DNA of 64,000 nt from Paenibacillus sp. FSL A5-0031 (GCF_001956295.1 NZ_MRTD01000013.1:1-64000); one strand, 5' to 3'; counted from the first letter of the stretch, positions 35,559-44,544 are shown. Translations and numbers: made by a program. The notes: a model not told the origin generated them from the sequence alone.

Positions 35559-36641
35559 ATGAGAAAAACGCAGATTGGAATGGTCAAGCCGGGAGACAAG
35601 GTGGCTAAACCCATTTTTCAAGAAAACGGCAACGTGCTTCTAGGAGAAGGGGTTGAATTGAATGATCGTTACATCGATCGATTGCGGAACTTAGGCATCG
35701 ATTTTCTATTCATAGAGGATGGGTTGACGGAGGATCTGATTCCTGAAGATACGATCCGTGATGAAACGCGTAAGCAAGCGGTCGATACTATTTACAAAAC
35801 GATGAACTCCTTCAAAGACCAGACCGTAACAAAAGGGCGAACGATCGCACCGGATATGGGCCGCAACTTTCGGGCGGTATTCGGCCAAATTATGCAGGAT
35901 TTATCCTCAAGACCAAACATGCTGGTTAATTTAACGAGCATTCATGCAATGGAAGGTTATTTATTTCAGCATTCCTTTAACGTGGCTGTGCTTTCAGGCA
36001 TTATGGGCATGGCAAAGGGCTTTAATCGCAATCAGCTTGAAGAGCTTGGCATTGGCGCGCTGCTCTTCGATATCGGTATGACAAAGGTGCCGCCAAAGCT
36101 GCTGGCTCATACTGGCGGTTTATCGCTGGCGGAACGTGAAGTTATCAAAAGCCATGCGAAGGACGGGTTCGATATATTGCGCAAGTATCACGATATATCT
36201 ATCGTTTCTGCACACTGCGCGCTTCAGCATCATGAACGATTTAACGGATCAGGTTACCCGCGCGGTCTCAAGGAAAGCGAGATTCATATGTACGCTCAAA
36301 TCGTAGGATTAGCGGACACTTTTGATGCATTAACTTCACCAAGGCCATATCGCAAACGGTACACGGCAAGCGAAGCGATTGAGTTTTTATTTGCTGCCGG
36401 CGGCACTTTTTTTGATCTGGACTTGATTAAGCTGTTCTGTCGGCATATATCAATATATCCAGTTTCGACTTCGCTTTTGCTTAGCACTGGTCAAGTTGGT
36501 GTCGTTTCAGAAAATACGGAGCTCGCTGTCCATCGTCCCCGTGTACGAATTATTATGGAGCCAGACGGCACAATGCCGGCATCGCCTTATGAGATTGAGC
36601 TCAAGAACGAGCTTCATATTACGATCGTAAAGGAGTTGTAA
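35559..36641 (+). CDS. HD-GYP-domain protein with a substituted HD motif
   Basis: A 360-residue protein. The N-terminal 100 residues resemble the DUF3391-like region that precedes many HD-GYP domains. The HD-GYP domain (about 130-300) retains QHSFNVAVLSG, SHAKDGFDIL, HHERFNGSGYP (His224-His225) and ADTFDALTSPRPYR. However, the central motif LLHDIGK reads LLFDIGM: Phe170 replaces the first metal-ligand His, and Met replaces Lys. Since this HD pair binds the catalytic metals, phosphodiesterase activity may be reduced or lost. The protein could instead be a c-di-GMP sensor or scaffold. Its neighbour is the diguanylate cyclase at 33752. Confidence 0.8.
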   Translation: MRKTQIGMVKPGDKVAKPIFQENGNVLLGEGVELNDRYIDRLRNLGIDFLFIEDGLTEDLIPEDTIRDETRKQAVDTIYKTMNSFKDQTVTKGRTIAPDMGRNFRAVFGQIMQDLSSRPNMLVNLTSIHAMEGYLFQHSFNVAVLSGIMGMAKGFNRNQLEELGIGALLFDIGMTKVPPKLLAHTGGLSLAEREVIKSHAKDGFDILRKYHDISIVSAHCALQHHERFNGSGYPRGLKESEIHMYAQIVGLADTFDALTSPRPYRKRYTASEAIEFLFAAGGTFFDLDLIKLFCRHISIYPVSTSLLLSTGQVGVVSENTELAVHRPRVRIIMEPDGTMPASPYEIELKNELHITIVKEL

Positions 36642-36702
36642 TTATTTTTTGTAGGAAATAGGCGCTATGTCTTTCGCGCTAACTTGAATATTAAACATGG
36701 AT

Positions 36703-36756
36703 AGAAACCTTCTCTTAGAGGCAAATTGCTGCTAAAGTGGAAGGTTTCTTTTTTTG
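36703..36756 (+). terminator. intrinsic terminator
   Basis: AGAAACCTTC and GAAGGTTTCT form a 10-bp stem followed by TTTTTTT. Confidence 0.8.
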
Positions 36757-36830
36757 CAATAATGACAGAGTTGCTTTATATCTGGTACTTTTTAAGGTAA
36801 AATAATGAGAAATAGAGCTAATAGGGGGAT

Positions 36831-37712
36831 GTGCGTACATTTATGGGATCATTACAGCACCACAAACTGTCCAAGCTCGAAGTGTTGCGAAGAGTGCTGT
36901 TTATTACACTAGGCGCTGCGCTCGTCTCAGTTGGGCTGGAAATCTTTCTAGTACCAAATCATATTATTGATGGTGGTATTGTCGGCATATCGATCATGGC
37001 CTCCTATTTAACGAAAGTGCCGCTGGGTCTTTTTCTCTTTCTTCTTAATCTTCCATTTTTGTTTCTTGGTTACAAGCAAATCGGCAAAACCTTTGCAATA
37101 TCGACGCTGTACGGCGTTTCGGTCATGTCGCTAGGAACGTTTTTGCTTCATCCCGTACCGCCTCTTACGGTAGAGCCTTTTCTAGCTGCTATATTCGGCG
37201 GTGTCATTTTGGGCATTGGCGTTGGCATGGTTATTCGCTTTGGCGGATCGCTCGATGGTACCGAAATTGTTGCGATCGTGTTTAATAAGCGTATTCCTCT
37301 TTCGGTTGGCGAGACCGTTATGTTTTTCAACTTATTCATTCTCGGCAGTGCAGGCTTCGTGTTTGGCTGGGATCGGGCAATGTATTCGCTTATCGCGTAT
37401 TATATTGCTTATAAATTGATTGATATTACGATCGAGGGCTTCGATGAATCCAAAGCGGTGTGGATCATTAGCGATGAAGCGAAGGAAATCGGCGCAGCGA
37501 TTATGAGCCGTTTAGGACGCGGAGTTACTTACCTGCATGGCGAAGGCGGCTTTACTGGCGGCAGCAAGCGCGTTATTTTTTGTGTCATTACGCGGCTTGA
37601 AGAAGCGAAGATGAAGTCGATTGTTCATGAGCTTGACCCTGTGGCGTTTCTTGCCGTCGGCAATATTCACGATGTGAAGGGCGGACGGTTTAAGAAACGG
37701 GATATTCACTAA
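36831..37712 (+). CDS. YitT family membrane protein
   Basis: A 293-residue protein with five or six membrane helices and a C-terminal DUF2179 domain (about 215-285, VTYLHGEGGFTGGSKRVIFCVITRLE). Sequences such as GGIVGISIM and GGSLDGTEIVA match the YitT family, common in Firmicutes and of unconfirmed transport function. The GTG 36831 start is uncertain because the AGGGGG site is very close; ATG 36843 would give a protein four residues shorter. A palindromic repeat element begins ten bases after the stop. Confidence 0.8.
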   Translation: MRTFMGSLQHHKLSKLEVLRRVLFITLGAALVSVGLEIFLVPNHIIDGGIVGISIMASYLTKVPLGLFLFLLNLPFLFLGYKQIGKTFAISTLYGVSVMSLGTFLLHPVPPLTVEPFLAAIFGGVILGIGVGMVIRFGGSLDGTEIVAIVFNKRIPLSVGETVMFFNLFILGSAGFVFGWDRAMYSLIAYYIAYKLIDITIEGFDESKAVWIISDEAKEIGAAIMSRLGRGVTYLHGEGGFTGGSKRVIFCVITRLEEAKMKSIVHELDPVAFLAVGNIHDVKGGRFKKRDIH

Positions 37713-37721
37713 TGATGGTAG

Positions 37722-37886
37722 TAGGGCGTGTCTGAGAACTCTGAGGACAGCAAATTTTGCCGAATTTTCGTTCCATGCAAGGCGTGTTTGTGAAGGCGTA
37801 CCAGGGGTACGTCAAGCAAACGGAACGAAGCAAGGGGCGAAAAGGCTGTGAAAGGTGCCGCTGAACGGGTTATCAGACATGCCCTA
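37722..37886. repeat. palindromic MITE-like repeat element (165 bp)
   Basis: The ends TAGGGCGTGTCTGA (37722-37735) and TCAGACATGCCCTA (37873-37886) are inverted repeats matching at 13 of 14 positions. Inside, nested stems are visible: CGTTCC/GGAACG, GTTTG/CAAAC and CGTACC/GGTACG near the centre. The whole element can fold into a long imperfect hairpin. It has no coding capacity. It lies between the YitT stop and thiL. I believe similar elements recur in Paenibacillus intergenic regions, but only one copy is in this window, so its repeat nature is inferred from structure. Confidence 0.65.
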
Positions 37887-37967
37887 GTCAGTTTCTAAGA
37901 AATGCGAGGCCGATTTGGCTTGCACAGATCGGCCCACTTTTGCTTTGAGATGAAGGAGACCGGCAAT

Positions 37968-39053
37968 TTGGATGAGTTTGCGAGTATTCATCATTGGACG
38001 GCAGGCAGGCAAGGAAGTGCTTGGCAGCGTGAGCGCGGCGTGGTTATAGGGATAGGCGATGATACCGCCGTAGTTGATCCCGCTTCTGCTGCGGATGGCA
38101 TTGCTGCTCCAAAGCGGATGCTGCTGGCCGTCGACACGATGGTGGAGACGGTACACTTCAAGCCGTCGACGATGCGGGACGAGGATGTCGGCTATAAGGC
38201 GCTTGCCGCCAACATTAGCGATATTGCCGCGATGGGAGGCATGCCTTTGCATGCGCTCGTCTCGGTCAGCGTACCGCCATCGTATACGCCGGAGCGAATG
38301 CGGAGGCTGTATGATGGGCTGTACGAGTGCGCCGAGCGCTACGGGGTTGCCATTGTAGGCGGCGATACAACGTCGGCGCCGGAGCATTTGGTTGTCGCTG
38401 TAACGGTGGTTGGCACCGTGGAAGCAGGGCGTGAGCTGTGTCGCTCGGGCGCAAAGCCGGGCGATGCAGTGTTTGTGACCGGCGCCGTAGGCATGTCGGC
38501 GGCGGGATTGCATGCGCTCCTTGCAGAGGAGGAGCGCGCGGTGCTGCAGCCCGCGGATTTCAGCGCGGGCAGGGAAGGTTTGCTTGTGCAGGCGCATCAG
38601 CGGCCAACTCCTTCAGTGCGTGCGGGAAGGCTGCTGCTTGAGCATGGGAGCTGTCGTTCACTTAATGATGTAAGCGACGGCCTCGCGAGCGAAGCATGGG
38701 AAATTGCTGAAGCGTCGGGGCTTCGCCTCGTGCTGTATGAGAAACTTCTGCCAAAGAGCGGCAGCTTGGCCGCTTACGCTTCAAGCGTAGGAATAGATCC
38801 GCTGGAATGGATGCTGTATGGCGGAGAAGATTACGTCTTGCTAGGCACGATAGCACCAGAGCATGCGGAAGCGATGCGAGCAGCTTTTCACCTTGAAGGT
38901 ATTCCTTTTTTTATTATTGGGGAAACCGAGATGGGTGAACCCGCTGTTGAGCTCATTCGACATGATCAAGCTTTTAAGGAAAAAGAGTCGCTGCCTCATT
39001 TGGAGAAGAGAGTTTTGCTTAAGAAACGCGGATATAATCATTTTTCGACATGA
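37968..39053 (+). CDS. thiL: thiamine-monophosphate kinase
   Basis: A 361-residue AIR-synthase-type kinase. I chose TTG 37968 because AAGGAG lies nine bases upstream and the product then begins (M)DEFASIHHW, the usual ThiL N-terminus; longer frames have no site. GIGDDTAV near residue 30, VDTMVETVHF near 57, GGDTTSAP near 133 and NDVSDGLASE near 220 are ThiL signatures for metal, ATP and substrate binding. It phosphorylates thiamine monophosphate to the diphosphate. Parts of the gene are more GC-rich than the neighbours. It heads the thiL-tsaE-tsaB-rimI-tsaD block. Confidence 0.9.
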   Translation: MDEFASIHHWTAGRQGSAWQRERGVVIGIGDDTAVVDPASAADGIAAPKRMLLAVDTMVETVHFKPSTMRDEDVGYKALAANISDIAAMGGMPLHALVSVSVPPSYTPERMRRLYDGLYECAERYGVAIVGGDTTSAPEHLVVAVTVVGTVEAGRELCRSGAKPGDAVFVTGAVGMSAAGLHALLAEEERAVLQPADFSAGREGLLVQAHQRPTPSVRAGRLLLEHGSCRSLNDVSDGLASEAWEIAEASGLRLVLYEKLLPKSGSLAAYASSVGIDPLEWMLYGGEDYVLLGTIAPEHAEAMRAAFHLEGIPFFIIGETEMGEPAVELIRHDQAFKEKESLPHLEKRVLLKKRGYNHFST

Positions 39054-39066
39054 ACGGGTGAATAGC

Positions 39067-39555
39067 ATGCAACAACAGATAAGCCATGCCACTTGGCTGG
39101 CACAAACGGAACAAGACACTGTAACGCTAGCCGAACAGCTTGCAGCTTGGGTAAAACCAGGTACATTGCTTGCATTGGATGGTGATCTGGGCGCGGGAAA
39201 AACTAGATTTTCACAAGCTTTTGCAGGCGCAATCGGTGTGAAAGGCATTGTGAATAGTCCGACTTTTACAATTATAAAAGAATACGAAGGGAATCAGCTT
39301 CCCTTTTATCATATGGATGTTTACAGGCTTTCGCTGGAGGAAGCGGATGAGCTTGGTTTGGATGATTATTTTTATGGCGATGGCGTAACGATTGTGGAAT
39401 GGGCTAGCTTGATCAAGGAGCTGCTGCCAGCTGAGCGGTTGGAGCTGTATATTGAGCATCTTGGCGATGAAGCACGGCGCATACAATTGACCGGCTACGG
39501 TGAAATTTACGCAGGCTGGTGTGAAGCTTTAAGCAAGTTAGGAGCAGACAGATGA
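39067..39555 (+). CDS. tsaE: tRNA t6A biosynthesis ATPase TsaE
   Basis: A 162-residue P-loop ATPase. ATG 39067 has GGGTGA seven bases upstream. Walker A reads GDLGAGKTRFSQAF near residue 41; VNSPTFTIIKEYEG and FYHMDVYRL follow as in the family. TsaE works with TsaB and TsaD in making N6-threonylcarbamoyladenosine at position 37 of ANN-reading tRNAs. The stop overlaps the tsaB start by four bases. Confidence 0.9.
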   Translation: MQQQISHATWLAQTEQDTVTLAEQLAAWVKPGTLLALDGDLGAGKTRFSQAFAGAIGVKGIVNSPTFTIIKEYEGNQLPFYHMDVYRLSLEEADELGLDDYFYGDGVTIVEWASLIKELLPAERLELYIEHLGDEARRIQLTGYGEIYAGWCEALSKLGADR

Positions 39556-40370
39556 GTAATGAGCAGAGAAATCAAACGGGACCGATACTCGCTTTAGATA
39601 CGTCCACGGCGTCGATGGCAGCTGCTATCGTTAGCGGTCATGAGGTGCTTGCGGAAATTCAAACATTAGCGGAAAGAAACCATTCTGTCCACGTTGTGAC
39701 GCATATTCAAGAAATGCTGCGAAAAAGCGGCCTTGCTAATACGGACATCGAGGCGATTGCGGTTGGGAATGGACCAGGATCATATACAGGAATGCGTATT
39801 GCGATCTCTGTAGCAAAAACGTTGGCATGGGTATGGAACAAGCCGCTGGTGAGCGTGTCCAGCTTGGAGGCCATAGCATATGGCGCTTGGCATCAGCAGG
39901 TGAGCGGAATTGCGGAGCTGGAGAAAGCGCGTAATGGCGAGCATTGGGTATTTCCGATTATGGATGCAAGGCGCGGTCAGGTGTATACATCGGCTTTCTC
40001 GATGACGGATGCATCTGAATGGACTCGCTGGCTGGATGATGGCGTTCGTATTATGAAAGATTTTGTAGATCAGCTTGAGCAGCGATTAGCGAATTTGCCG
40101 GCTGGAAGCATAAGGAGCATCTCACTCGTCGGCGACCTGTCGCTTCATGAAGAAAGCGCGATGCGCTTGAAGCAGATTGGCGATGCAGCAGGCGTTATCG
40201 TTCAGCTTCAACCCTATATCCAAGAGGGCAAATGGATAGCAGAGCTTGGCCTCAAAAGACTGCAGTCAGGTCTAATAGAAGATCCGCATACTCTTATTCC
40301 TAACTACACTCAGCTAACTGAGGCTGAGGTCGTATGGAAGGCAAAGCAGGCAGGTGAAGCTAAGGCATGA
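39552..40370 (+). CDS. tsaB: tRNA t6A biosynthesis protein TsaB
   Basis: A 272-residue ASKHA-fold protein with ILALDTSTASMAAAI at the N-terminus and GNGPGSYTGMRIAI near residue 73, both typical of TsaB. It is a paralogue of TsaD and its scaffold partner in the t6A complex. ATGA overlaps link it translationally to tsaE upstream and rimI downstream. Confidence 0.9.
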   Translation: MSNEQRNQTGPILALDTSTASMAAAIVSGHEVLAEIQTLAERNHSVHVVTHIQEMLRKSGLANTDIEAIAVGNGPGSYTGMRIAISVAKTLAWVWNKPLVSVSSLEAIAYGAWHQQVSGIAELEKARNGEHWVFPIMDARRGQVYTSAFSMTDASEWTRWLDDGVRIMKDFVDQLEQRLANLPAGSIRSISLVGDLSLHEESAMRLKQIGDAAGVIVQLQPYIQEGKWIAELGLKRLQSGLIEDPHTLIPNYTQLTEAEVVWKAKQAGEAKA

Positions 40371-40855
40371 AAGTAGAAGTGAACAAACTCATTTTTCGAG
40401 CGATGACTATGGCAGACATACCCGCTATCGTTGCGATTGAACAGGAAGCCTTTACGAGTCCATGGACTGTGGAAGCATTCACGAATGAGCTCATGAACAA
40501 CTTATTTGCTCGCTATATGATTATGGAATATGAGGATCAAATAATAGGCTACGGCGGCATGTGGGTTATTATGGACGAAGCACATGTAACGAATATTGCG
40601 GTACGCTCAGATTATCGCGGGCAAGGTTTAGGAAACTGCTTGCTTAATGAGCTGCAGCGGACGGCAGTTTTCTTTGGCGCGGTAAAGATGACGCTAGAGG
40701 TTCGTCCCTCCAATGAAATTGCGCAAAACCTTTATCGGAAATACGGTTTTGAGCCTGCCGGCATACGCCCGAGGTACTACTCGGACAACAATGAAGACGC
40801 GCTTATTATGTGGGCTGAGCTAGACAAAGAGCGGTTGAAGGTAAGGGAGCAATGA
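40367..40855 (+). CDS. rimI: ribosomal protein S18 alanine N-acetyltransferase (GNAT)
   Basis: A 162-residue GNAT acetyltransferase. The N-terminal AIVAIEQEAFTSPWT segment is a RimI hallmark. The acetyl-CoA loop is RGQGLGNCLL near 85, and EVRPSNEIAQNLYRKYGFEPAGIRPRYY near 110-137 is the conserved C-terminal region. It acetylates the N-terminus of S18 in E. coli; other substrates are possible in Firmicutes. It overlaps both neighbours by four bases. Confidence 0.85.
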   Translation: MKVEVNKLIFRAMTMADIPAIVAIEQEAFTSPWTVEAFTNELMNNLFARYMIMEYEDQIIGYGGMWVIMDEAHVTNIAVRSDYRGQGLGNCLLNELQRTAVFFGAVKMTLEVRPSNEIAQNLYRKYGFEPAGIRPRYYSDNNEDALIMWAELDKERLKVREQ

Positions 40856-41937
40856 ATGTGAATCAATCGAAACAGGCAGTGAATGAACAGTCAATGAATG
40901 ATCTTGTTTTGGCGATCGAAACGAGCTGCGACGAAACGTCAGCGGCGGTTATTCGCGGTGGAAAACATATTTTATCGAATGTCGTGTCCAGCCAAATTGA
41001 AATACATGAGCGATACGGCGGTGTAGTTCCCGAGATTGCTTCGCGTAAACATGTAGAGTCGATTACATTGATAATAGAACAGGCTGTCAAGGAATCAGGG
41101 CTGACGCTAAAGGATATGTCTGCTATCGCAGTCACACAAGGTCCCGGTCTTGTAGGTGCTTTGCTCGTAGGTATTGTAGCGGCCAAAAGCCTGTCTATGG
41201 CATTAGATATTCCATTGATCGGTACGCATCATATTGCAGGTCATATTTATGCAAATGAGCTCGTTCATGACATTATATATCCATGTATGGCGCTAGTTGT
41301 TTCGGGGGGCCATACAGAGTTAGTGCTGTTAAAAAGTGAAGGTGATTTCCAAGTCGTTGGCCGTACTAGGGATGACGCAGTCGGTGAAGCGTATGACAAG
41401 GTAGCGCGGGCGCTGCATTTGCCATACCCAGGCGGGCCGCATATCGACAAGCTTGCAGTCGAAGCAGAGGAATCGATTACTTTGCCTCGTGCATGGCTGG
41501 AACCGGATAGCTATGATTTTAGCTTTAGCGGCTTGAAATCAGCAGTACTAGCGGTTATTAATCAGACGAGAATGAAGGGCTTAGTCCTGAATGAGGCGGC
41601 ACTTGCTCGCGGATTCCAAGAGTCAGTCACTGAGGTGCTCGTCACAAAAGCTCTGCGCGCAGTCAAACAATATGGCGCGAAGCAGCTGCTGCTTTGTGGC
41701 GGCGTGGCTGCGAATAAGGGCTTGAGGGCAGCTTTAAGTGCGAAGTGCGTGTCAGAACGTGTGCCTCTGCTCATACCGCCGAATTCGCTGTGTACAGATA
41801 ATGCTGCAATGATTGGAGCAGCGGCTTATTTGAAGTTAAAACGGTCGCAATTCACAGATCTTGACATGAAAGCTGACCCTGGTTTATCGCTTGAGAGCTG
41901 GTCAGTGAGCAATATGCCACATTCATTGGCCGAATAG
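40852..41937 (+). CDS. tsaD: tRNA N6-adenosine threonylcarbamoyltransferase
   Basis: A 361-residue protein. Metal-binding His residues lie in the THHIAGHIYANE segment near 125, the N-terminal nucleotide-fold motif is LVLAIETSCDETSAA, and VVSGGHTEL and FSFSGLKSAVL are family signatures. It transfers threonylcarbamoyl to A37 of tRNA with TsaB and TsaE. The first 15 or so residues are longer than usual; ATG 40894, before the conserved MNDLVLAIE, is an alternative start. B. subtilis calls this gene gcp/ydiE; there ydiF follows directly, whereas here about 9.5 kb intervenes. Confidence 0.95.
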   Translation: MNVNQSKQAVNEQSMNDLVLAIETSCDETSAAVIRGGKHILSNVVSSQIEIHERYGGVVPEIASRKHVESITLIIEQAVKESGLTLKDMSAIAVTQGPGLVGALLVGIVAAKSLSMALDIPLIGTHHIAGHIYANELVHDIIYPCMALVVSGGHTELVLLKSEGDFQVVGRTRDDAVGEAYDKVARALHLPYPGGPHIDKLAVEAEESITLPRAWLEPDSYDFSFSGLKSAVLAVINQTRMKGLVLNEAALARGFQESVTEVLVTKALRAVKQYGAKQLLLCGGVAANKGLRAALSAKCVSERVPLLIPPNSLCTDNAAMIGAAAYLKLKRSQFTDLDMKADPGLSLESWSVSNMPHSLAE

Positions 41938-41966
41938 GGGCTAATAAAAAATTATTTCAATTGGAA

Positions 41967-41995
41967 TTGACAGACAATTTATTAGAGCATATAAT
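41967..41995 (+). promoter_or_regulatory. sigma-A promoter of the leuA T-box leader
   Basis: TTGACA (41967-41972), a 17-base spacer and TATAAT (41990-41995) are perfect consensus hexamers. Transcription would enter the first T-box about 45 bases later. Confidence 0.85.
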
Positions 41996-42040
41996 AAGCA
42001 ACAATACTTCAAACTTCAACTTCATACGTTACAAACGCAA

Positions 42041-42405
42041 AGAACAGGAATAGTAAAGCTTGTCCGGGAATGTCTGAAACGTCACTATGAATGTATATCA
42101 TTCATACGTCGTTATGACACAAGAGAGCTGCGGGATGGTGCAACGCAGTCGAAGGATGCTTGAAACTCGCCTGGGAGCGGAACAGTGGAAACGATGGCAG
42201 CATGAGTTCATGCTGATAGCCATGCAGGTACATTGTTACGGTTAACCACCGTAATCGGGTGCATGTGAGTCAACATCCGGAGTTGGCCATATGCTTAAGT
42301 TGGGCGTCCCTGCTCGTTTGCGAACGTATGGGTGTCAACAAGGGTGGTACCGCGCGGGTCATAATAACCTGTCGTCTCTTGATTCAAGAGATGACAGGTT
42401 TTTCT
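42041..42405 (+). ncRNA. T-box riboswitch 1 (leucine type)
   Basis: The leader begins with AGAACAGGAATAGTAA at the base of Stem I, has the AGAGAGCTGCGGGATGGTG element (from 42123), and contains the T-box sequence AGGGTGGTACCGCG at 42341-42354. In the specifier region TGAAACTCGCC, the codon-like triplet CTC lies at 42166-42168, a leucine codon. A terminator follows at 42367-42404: CCTGTCGTCTCTTG pairs with AAGAGATGACAGG before TTTTTC. Uncharged tRNA-Leu should stabilise the antiterminator and let transcription continue. Confidence 0.9.
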
Positions 42406-42470
42406 TGTTGTCTTGAAGTGAAGGATTTAACGAATTAATGATTATCAACAATCCATATAGAGTGAAAACG

Positions 42471-42847
42471 CAATGAACAGGAGCAGTAGAACAGTAGGCT
42501 GGCAAAATGAATTTCAAGATATGTTCATCAAAAGCGGATGAACGAATTGAAATCGTACAGAGAGCTGCGGGGTGGTGTGACGCAGTCGAAGCTGAGGTTT
42601 GAATCTCGCCTGGGAGCGGAACGTGGGAAGCAAGCTGTCATAAAAGACAGTTTTTGTCTACAACGTTACGGTTAGCCGCCGTCATCGGGCATTTAAGCGG
42701 GCTCGGTTCCCGCAGCAAGCTATTCAATATTGCCTTTTTGCAAGGCAGCATTGTTTAAGCTTCTGCAGCAAGAACCGGTCAATTAGAGTGGTACCACGGC
42801 AGCGTAAGCGCGTCGTCTCTTACAAGGAGACGTCGCGCTTTTTTTTG
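42471..42847 (+). ncRNA. T-box riboswitch 2 (leucine type), tandem
   Basis: A second full T-box follows directly, with GAACAGGAGCAGTAG at its start, AGAGAGCTGCGGGGTGGTG in Stem I and the T-box AGAGTGGTACCACGG at 42785-42799. The specifier region reads GAATCTCGCC, placing CTC at 42605-42607 in the same relative position as in T-box 1. Its terminator stem is at 42808-42838 (GCGCGTCGTCTC with GAGACGTCGCGC, one mismatch), then a run of T. No separate promoter is obvious between the two leaders, so both act on one transcript into leuA. Confidence 0.9.
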
Positions 42848-42899
42848 TACCCAAAAATTAAAAAAATACATCCAAACGAATCCCTAGGAGGAATTAACA

Positions 42900-44465
42900 A
42901 TGACAAACGAAATGAAAAAAATCCAAATTTTTGATACAACTCTTCGTGATGGCGAGCAGTCACCAGGTGCTTCGATTGATCCTGAACGTAAAATTATTAT
43001 TGCACGCCAGCTTGGCAAGCTTGGCATTGATGTTATTGAGCCAGGTTTCCCGGTTTCCAGCCCAGGCGAATTCGCGGCTGTACAGCAAATTTCACGTGAG
43101 CTTCAGCATGTAGAGATCGCAGGTTTTGCGAGAGCGGTAAAGGTTGATATTGACGCTGCAGTGAAAGCGACACAGGATGCAGCACGCAGACGCCTTCACT
43201 TGTTTATATCCTCCTCCGATATTCATCTTAATCATCAGCTTCGCAAATCTCGGGAAGAGGTCATTAAGATTGCGAGAGATATGGTTGCTTACGGCAAGCA
43301 ATTCGTAGATGAAATCGAGTTTTCTGCAATGGATTCCACACGATCTGGCAGAGACTTTGTCATTCAGCTCGTTGAGGCGGTTATTGCGGAAGGTGCGACT
43401 ATCATTAACCTGCCTGATACGCTTGGTTATGCTATGCCAGAGGAAATGAGCGAGCTGTTCCGTGCGGTGCGCAAGCAAGCCAGAGGCGGAGAAACGGTGA
43501 GATATAGTGCCCATTGTCATAATGACCTAGGCCTTGCTGTAGCTAACAGTATTTCGGCTATTAATGCAGGTGCCACGCAAATCGAAGTGACTGTAAACGG
43601 GATTGGCGAACGGGCTGGCAACTGCTCTCTAGAAGAGCTGGTTATGGCAATAGAAACGCGCAAGGATGCTATTAAAGCAGAAACAAACATTAAAATTAGC
43701 GAAATTTATGAAACCTCTCGTTTGGTTAGTCGCGCGATGCATTTCCCGATTGCTTACAATAAGCCAATCGTTGGCCGCAATGCATTCCAGCATGAATCGG
43801 GCATTCATCAAGACGGCTTGCTGAAAAACCGCAACACGTATGAAATTATGGATCCGGAAGCGATGGGTATTTCGCGGAACATGATTATATTAGGCAAGCA
43901 TTCCGGCCGCCATGCGATTAAACATCGCCTTGCTGAGTATGGCATCGATATGACAGAACTGCAGCTGCAGGATGTGTACGATAAATTCAAGGAAGTCGCT
44001 GATGCTCAAAAAATCGTGACAGATGATGAATTGATTCGTATCGCAGGTGAGCTGACACAGACGCAGCCAGATCCATATGTACTGGTTGATCTGCATGTTC
44101 ACGCGGGTACGCAGCCTTCACGTACAGCGACGGTTACCATCCGTGAGAATGAGTTTGGTGTAGAACAATCTTATATTGCAATGGGAGGCGGCCCCATTGA
44201 GGCAGTCATCCATGCCATTCAACAAGCGATTCCAGTAGCAGCGGAGTTCGAGGATTTGGAGCTTCATTCGCTATCAACCGGCGAGGATGCGCACGGTGAA
44301 GCGGTCGTCAGCATTATTCATCAACAGAAACGATTCCGCGGTACATCCATTCATAGTGATATTGTGCTTGCAGCTGCTCAAGCTTATGTTTCAGCGTGCA
44401 ATCAAGCAGTTATGACGACAGGCAGCAGAGTAGTAGAAGAAATCCAAACTAAAGCTGCCAACTAA
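42900..44465 (+). CDS. leuA: 2-isopropylmalate synthase
   Basis: A 521-residue enzyme of leucine synthesis: it condenses 2-oxoisovalerate with acetyl-CoA. FDTTLRDGEQSPGAS near residue 9 and HCHNDLGLAVANS near 204 carry the metal-binding Asp and His residues, and ESGIHQDGLLKN follows near 300. The C-terminal 130 residues are the LeuA allosteric dimer domain (VDLHVHAGTQPSRTATV). AGGAGG lies eight bases from the start. leuA is here alone rather than in an ilv-leu operon, under the tandem T-box leader. Confidence 0.95.
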   Translation: MTNEMKKIQIFDTTLRDGEQSPGASIDPERKIIIARQLGKLGIDVIEPGFPVSSPGEFAAVQQISRELQHVEIAGFARAVKVDIDAAVKATQDAARRRLHLFISSSDIHLNHQLRKSREEVIKIARDMVAYGKQFVDEIEFSAMDSTRSGRDFVIQLVEAVIAEGATIINLPDTLGYAMPEEMSELFRAVRKQARGGETVRYSAHCHNDLGLAVANSISAINAGATQIEVTVNGIGERAGNCSLEELVMAIETRKDAIKAETNIKISEIYETSRLVSRAMHFPIAYNKPIVGRNAFQHESGIHQDGLLKNRNTYEIMDPEAMGISRNMIILGKHSGRHAIKHRLAEYGIDMTELQLQDVYDKFKEVADAQKIVTDDELIRIAGELTQTQPDPYVLVDLHVHAGTQPSRTATVTIRENEFGVEQSYIAMGGGPIEAVIHAIQQAIPVAAEFEDLELHSLSTGEDAHGEAVVSIIHQQKRFRGTSIHSDIVLAAAQAYVSACNQAVMTTGSRVVEEIQTKAAN

Positions 44466-44476
44466 TTTCTCATAAG

Positions 44477-44544
44477 GCCAACGGATTGCTTTTCCCATAG
44501 TAGAGTAAGTTCTTTCTATTATGGGAATAAGCGCTGCTGTTGGC
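44477..44544 (+). other. long interrupted hairpin between leuA and the methyltransferase gene
   Basis: GCCAAC (44477-44482) pairs with GTTGGC (44539-44544). TTCCCATA (44492-44499) pairs with TATGGGAA (44520-44527), extended inside by TAGA/TCTA. No T-run follows, so it is not a classical terminator. It could be a processing or translational-control element for the downstream gene. Confidence 0.4.

Noticed and set aside
38863..39066. N-terminal extension of tsaE
   Set aside because: The longer open frame overlaps the end of thiL and has no ribosome binding site; the start at 39067 gives the usual TsaE length.
42433..42447. Fur box between the two T-boxes (AATTAATGATTATCA)
   Set aside because: Only about 11 of 15 positions match, the left half is poor, and the site is in a transcribed leader rather than at a promoter.
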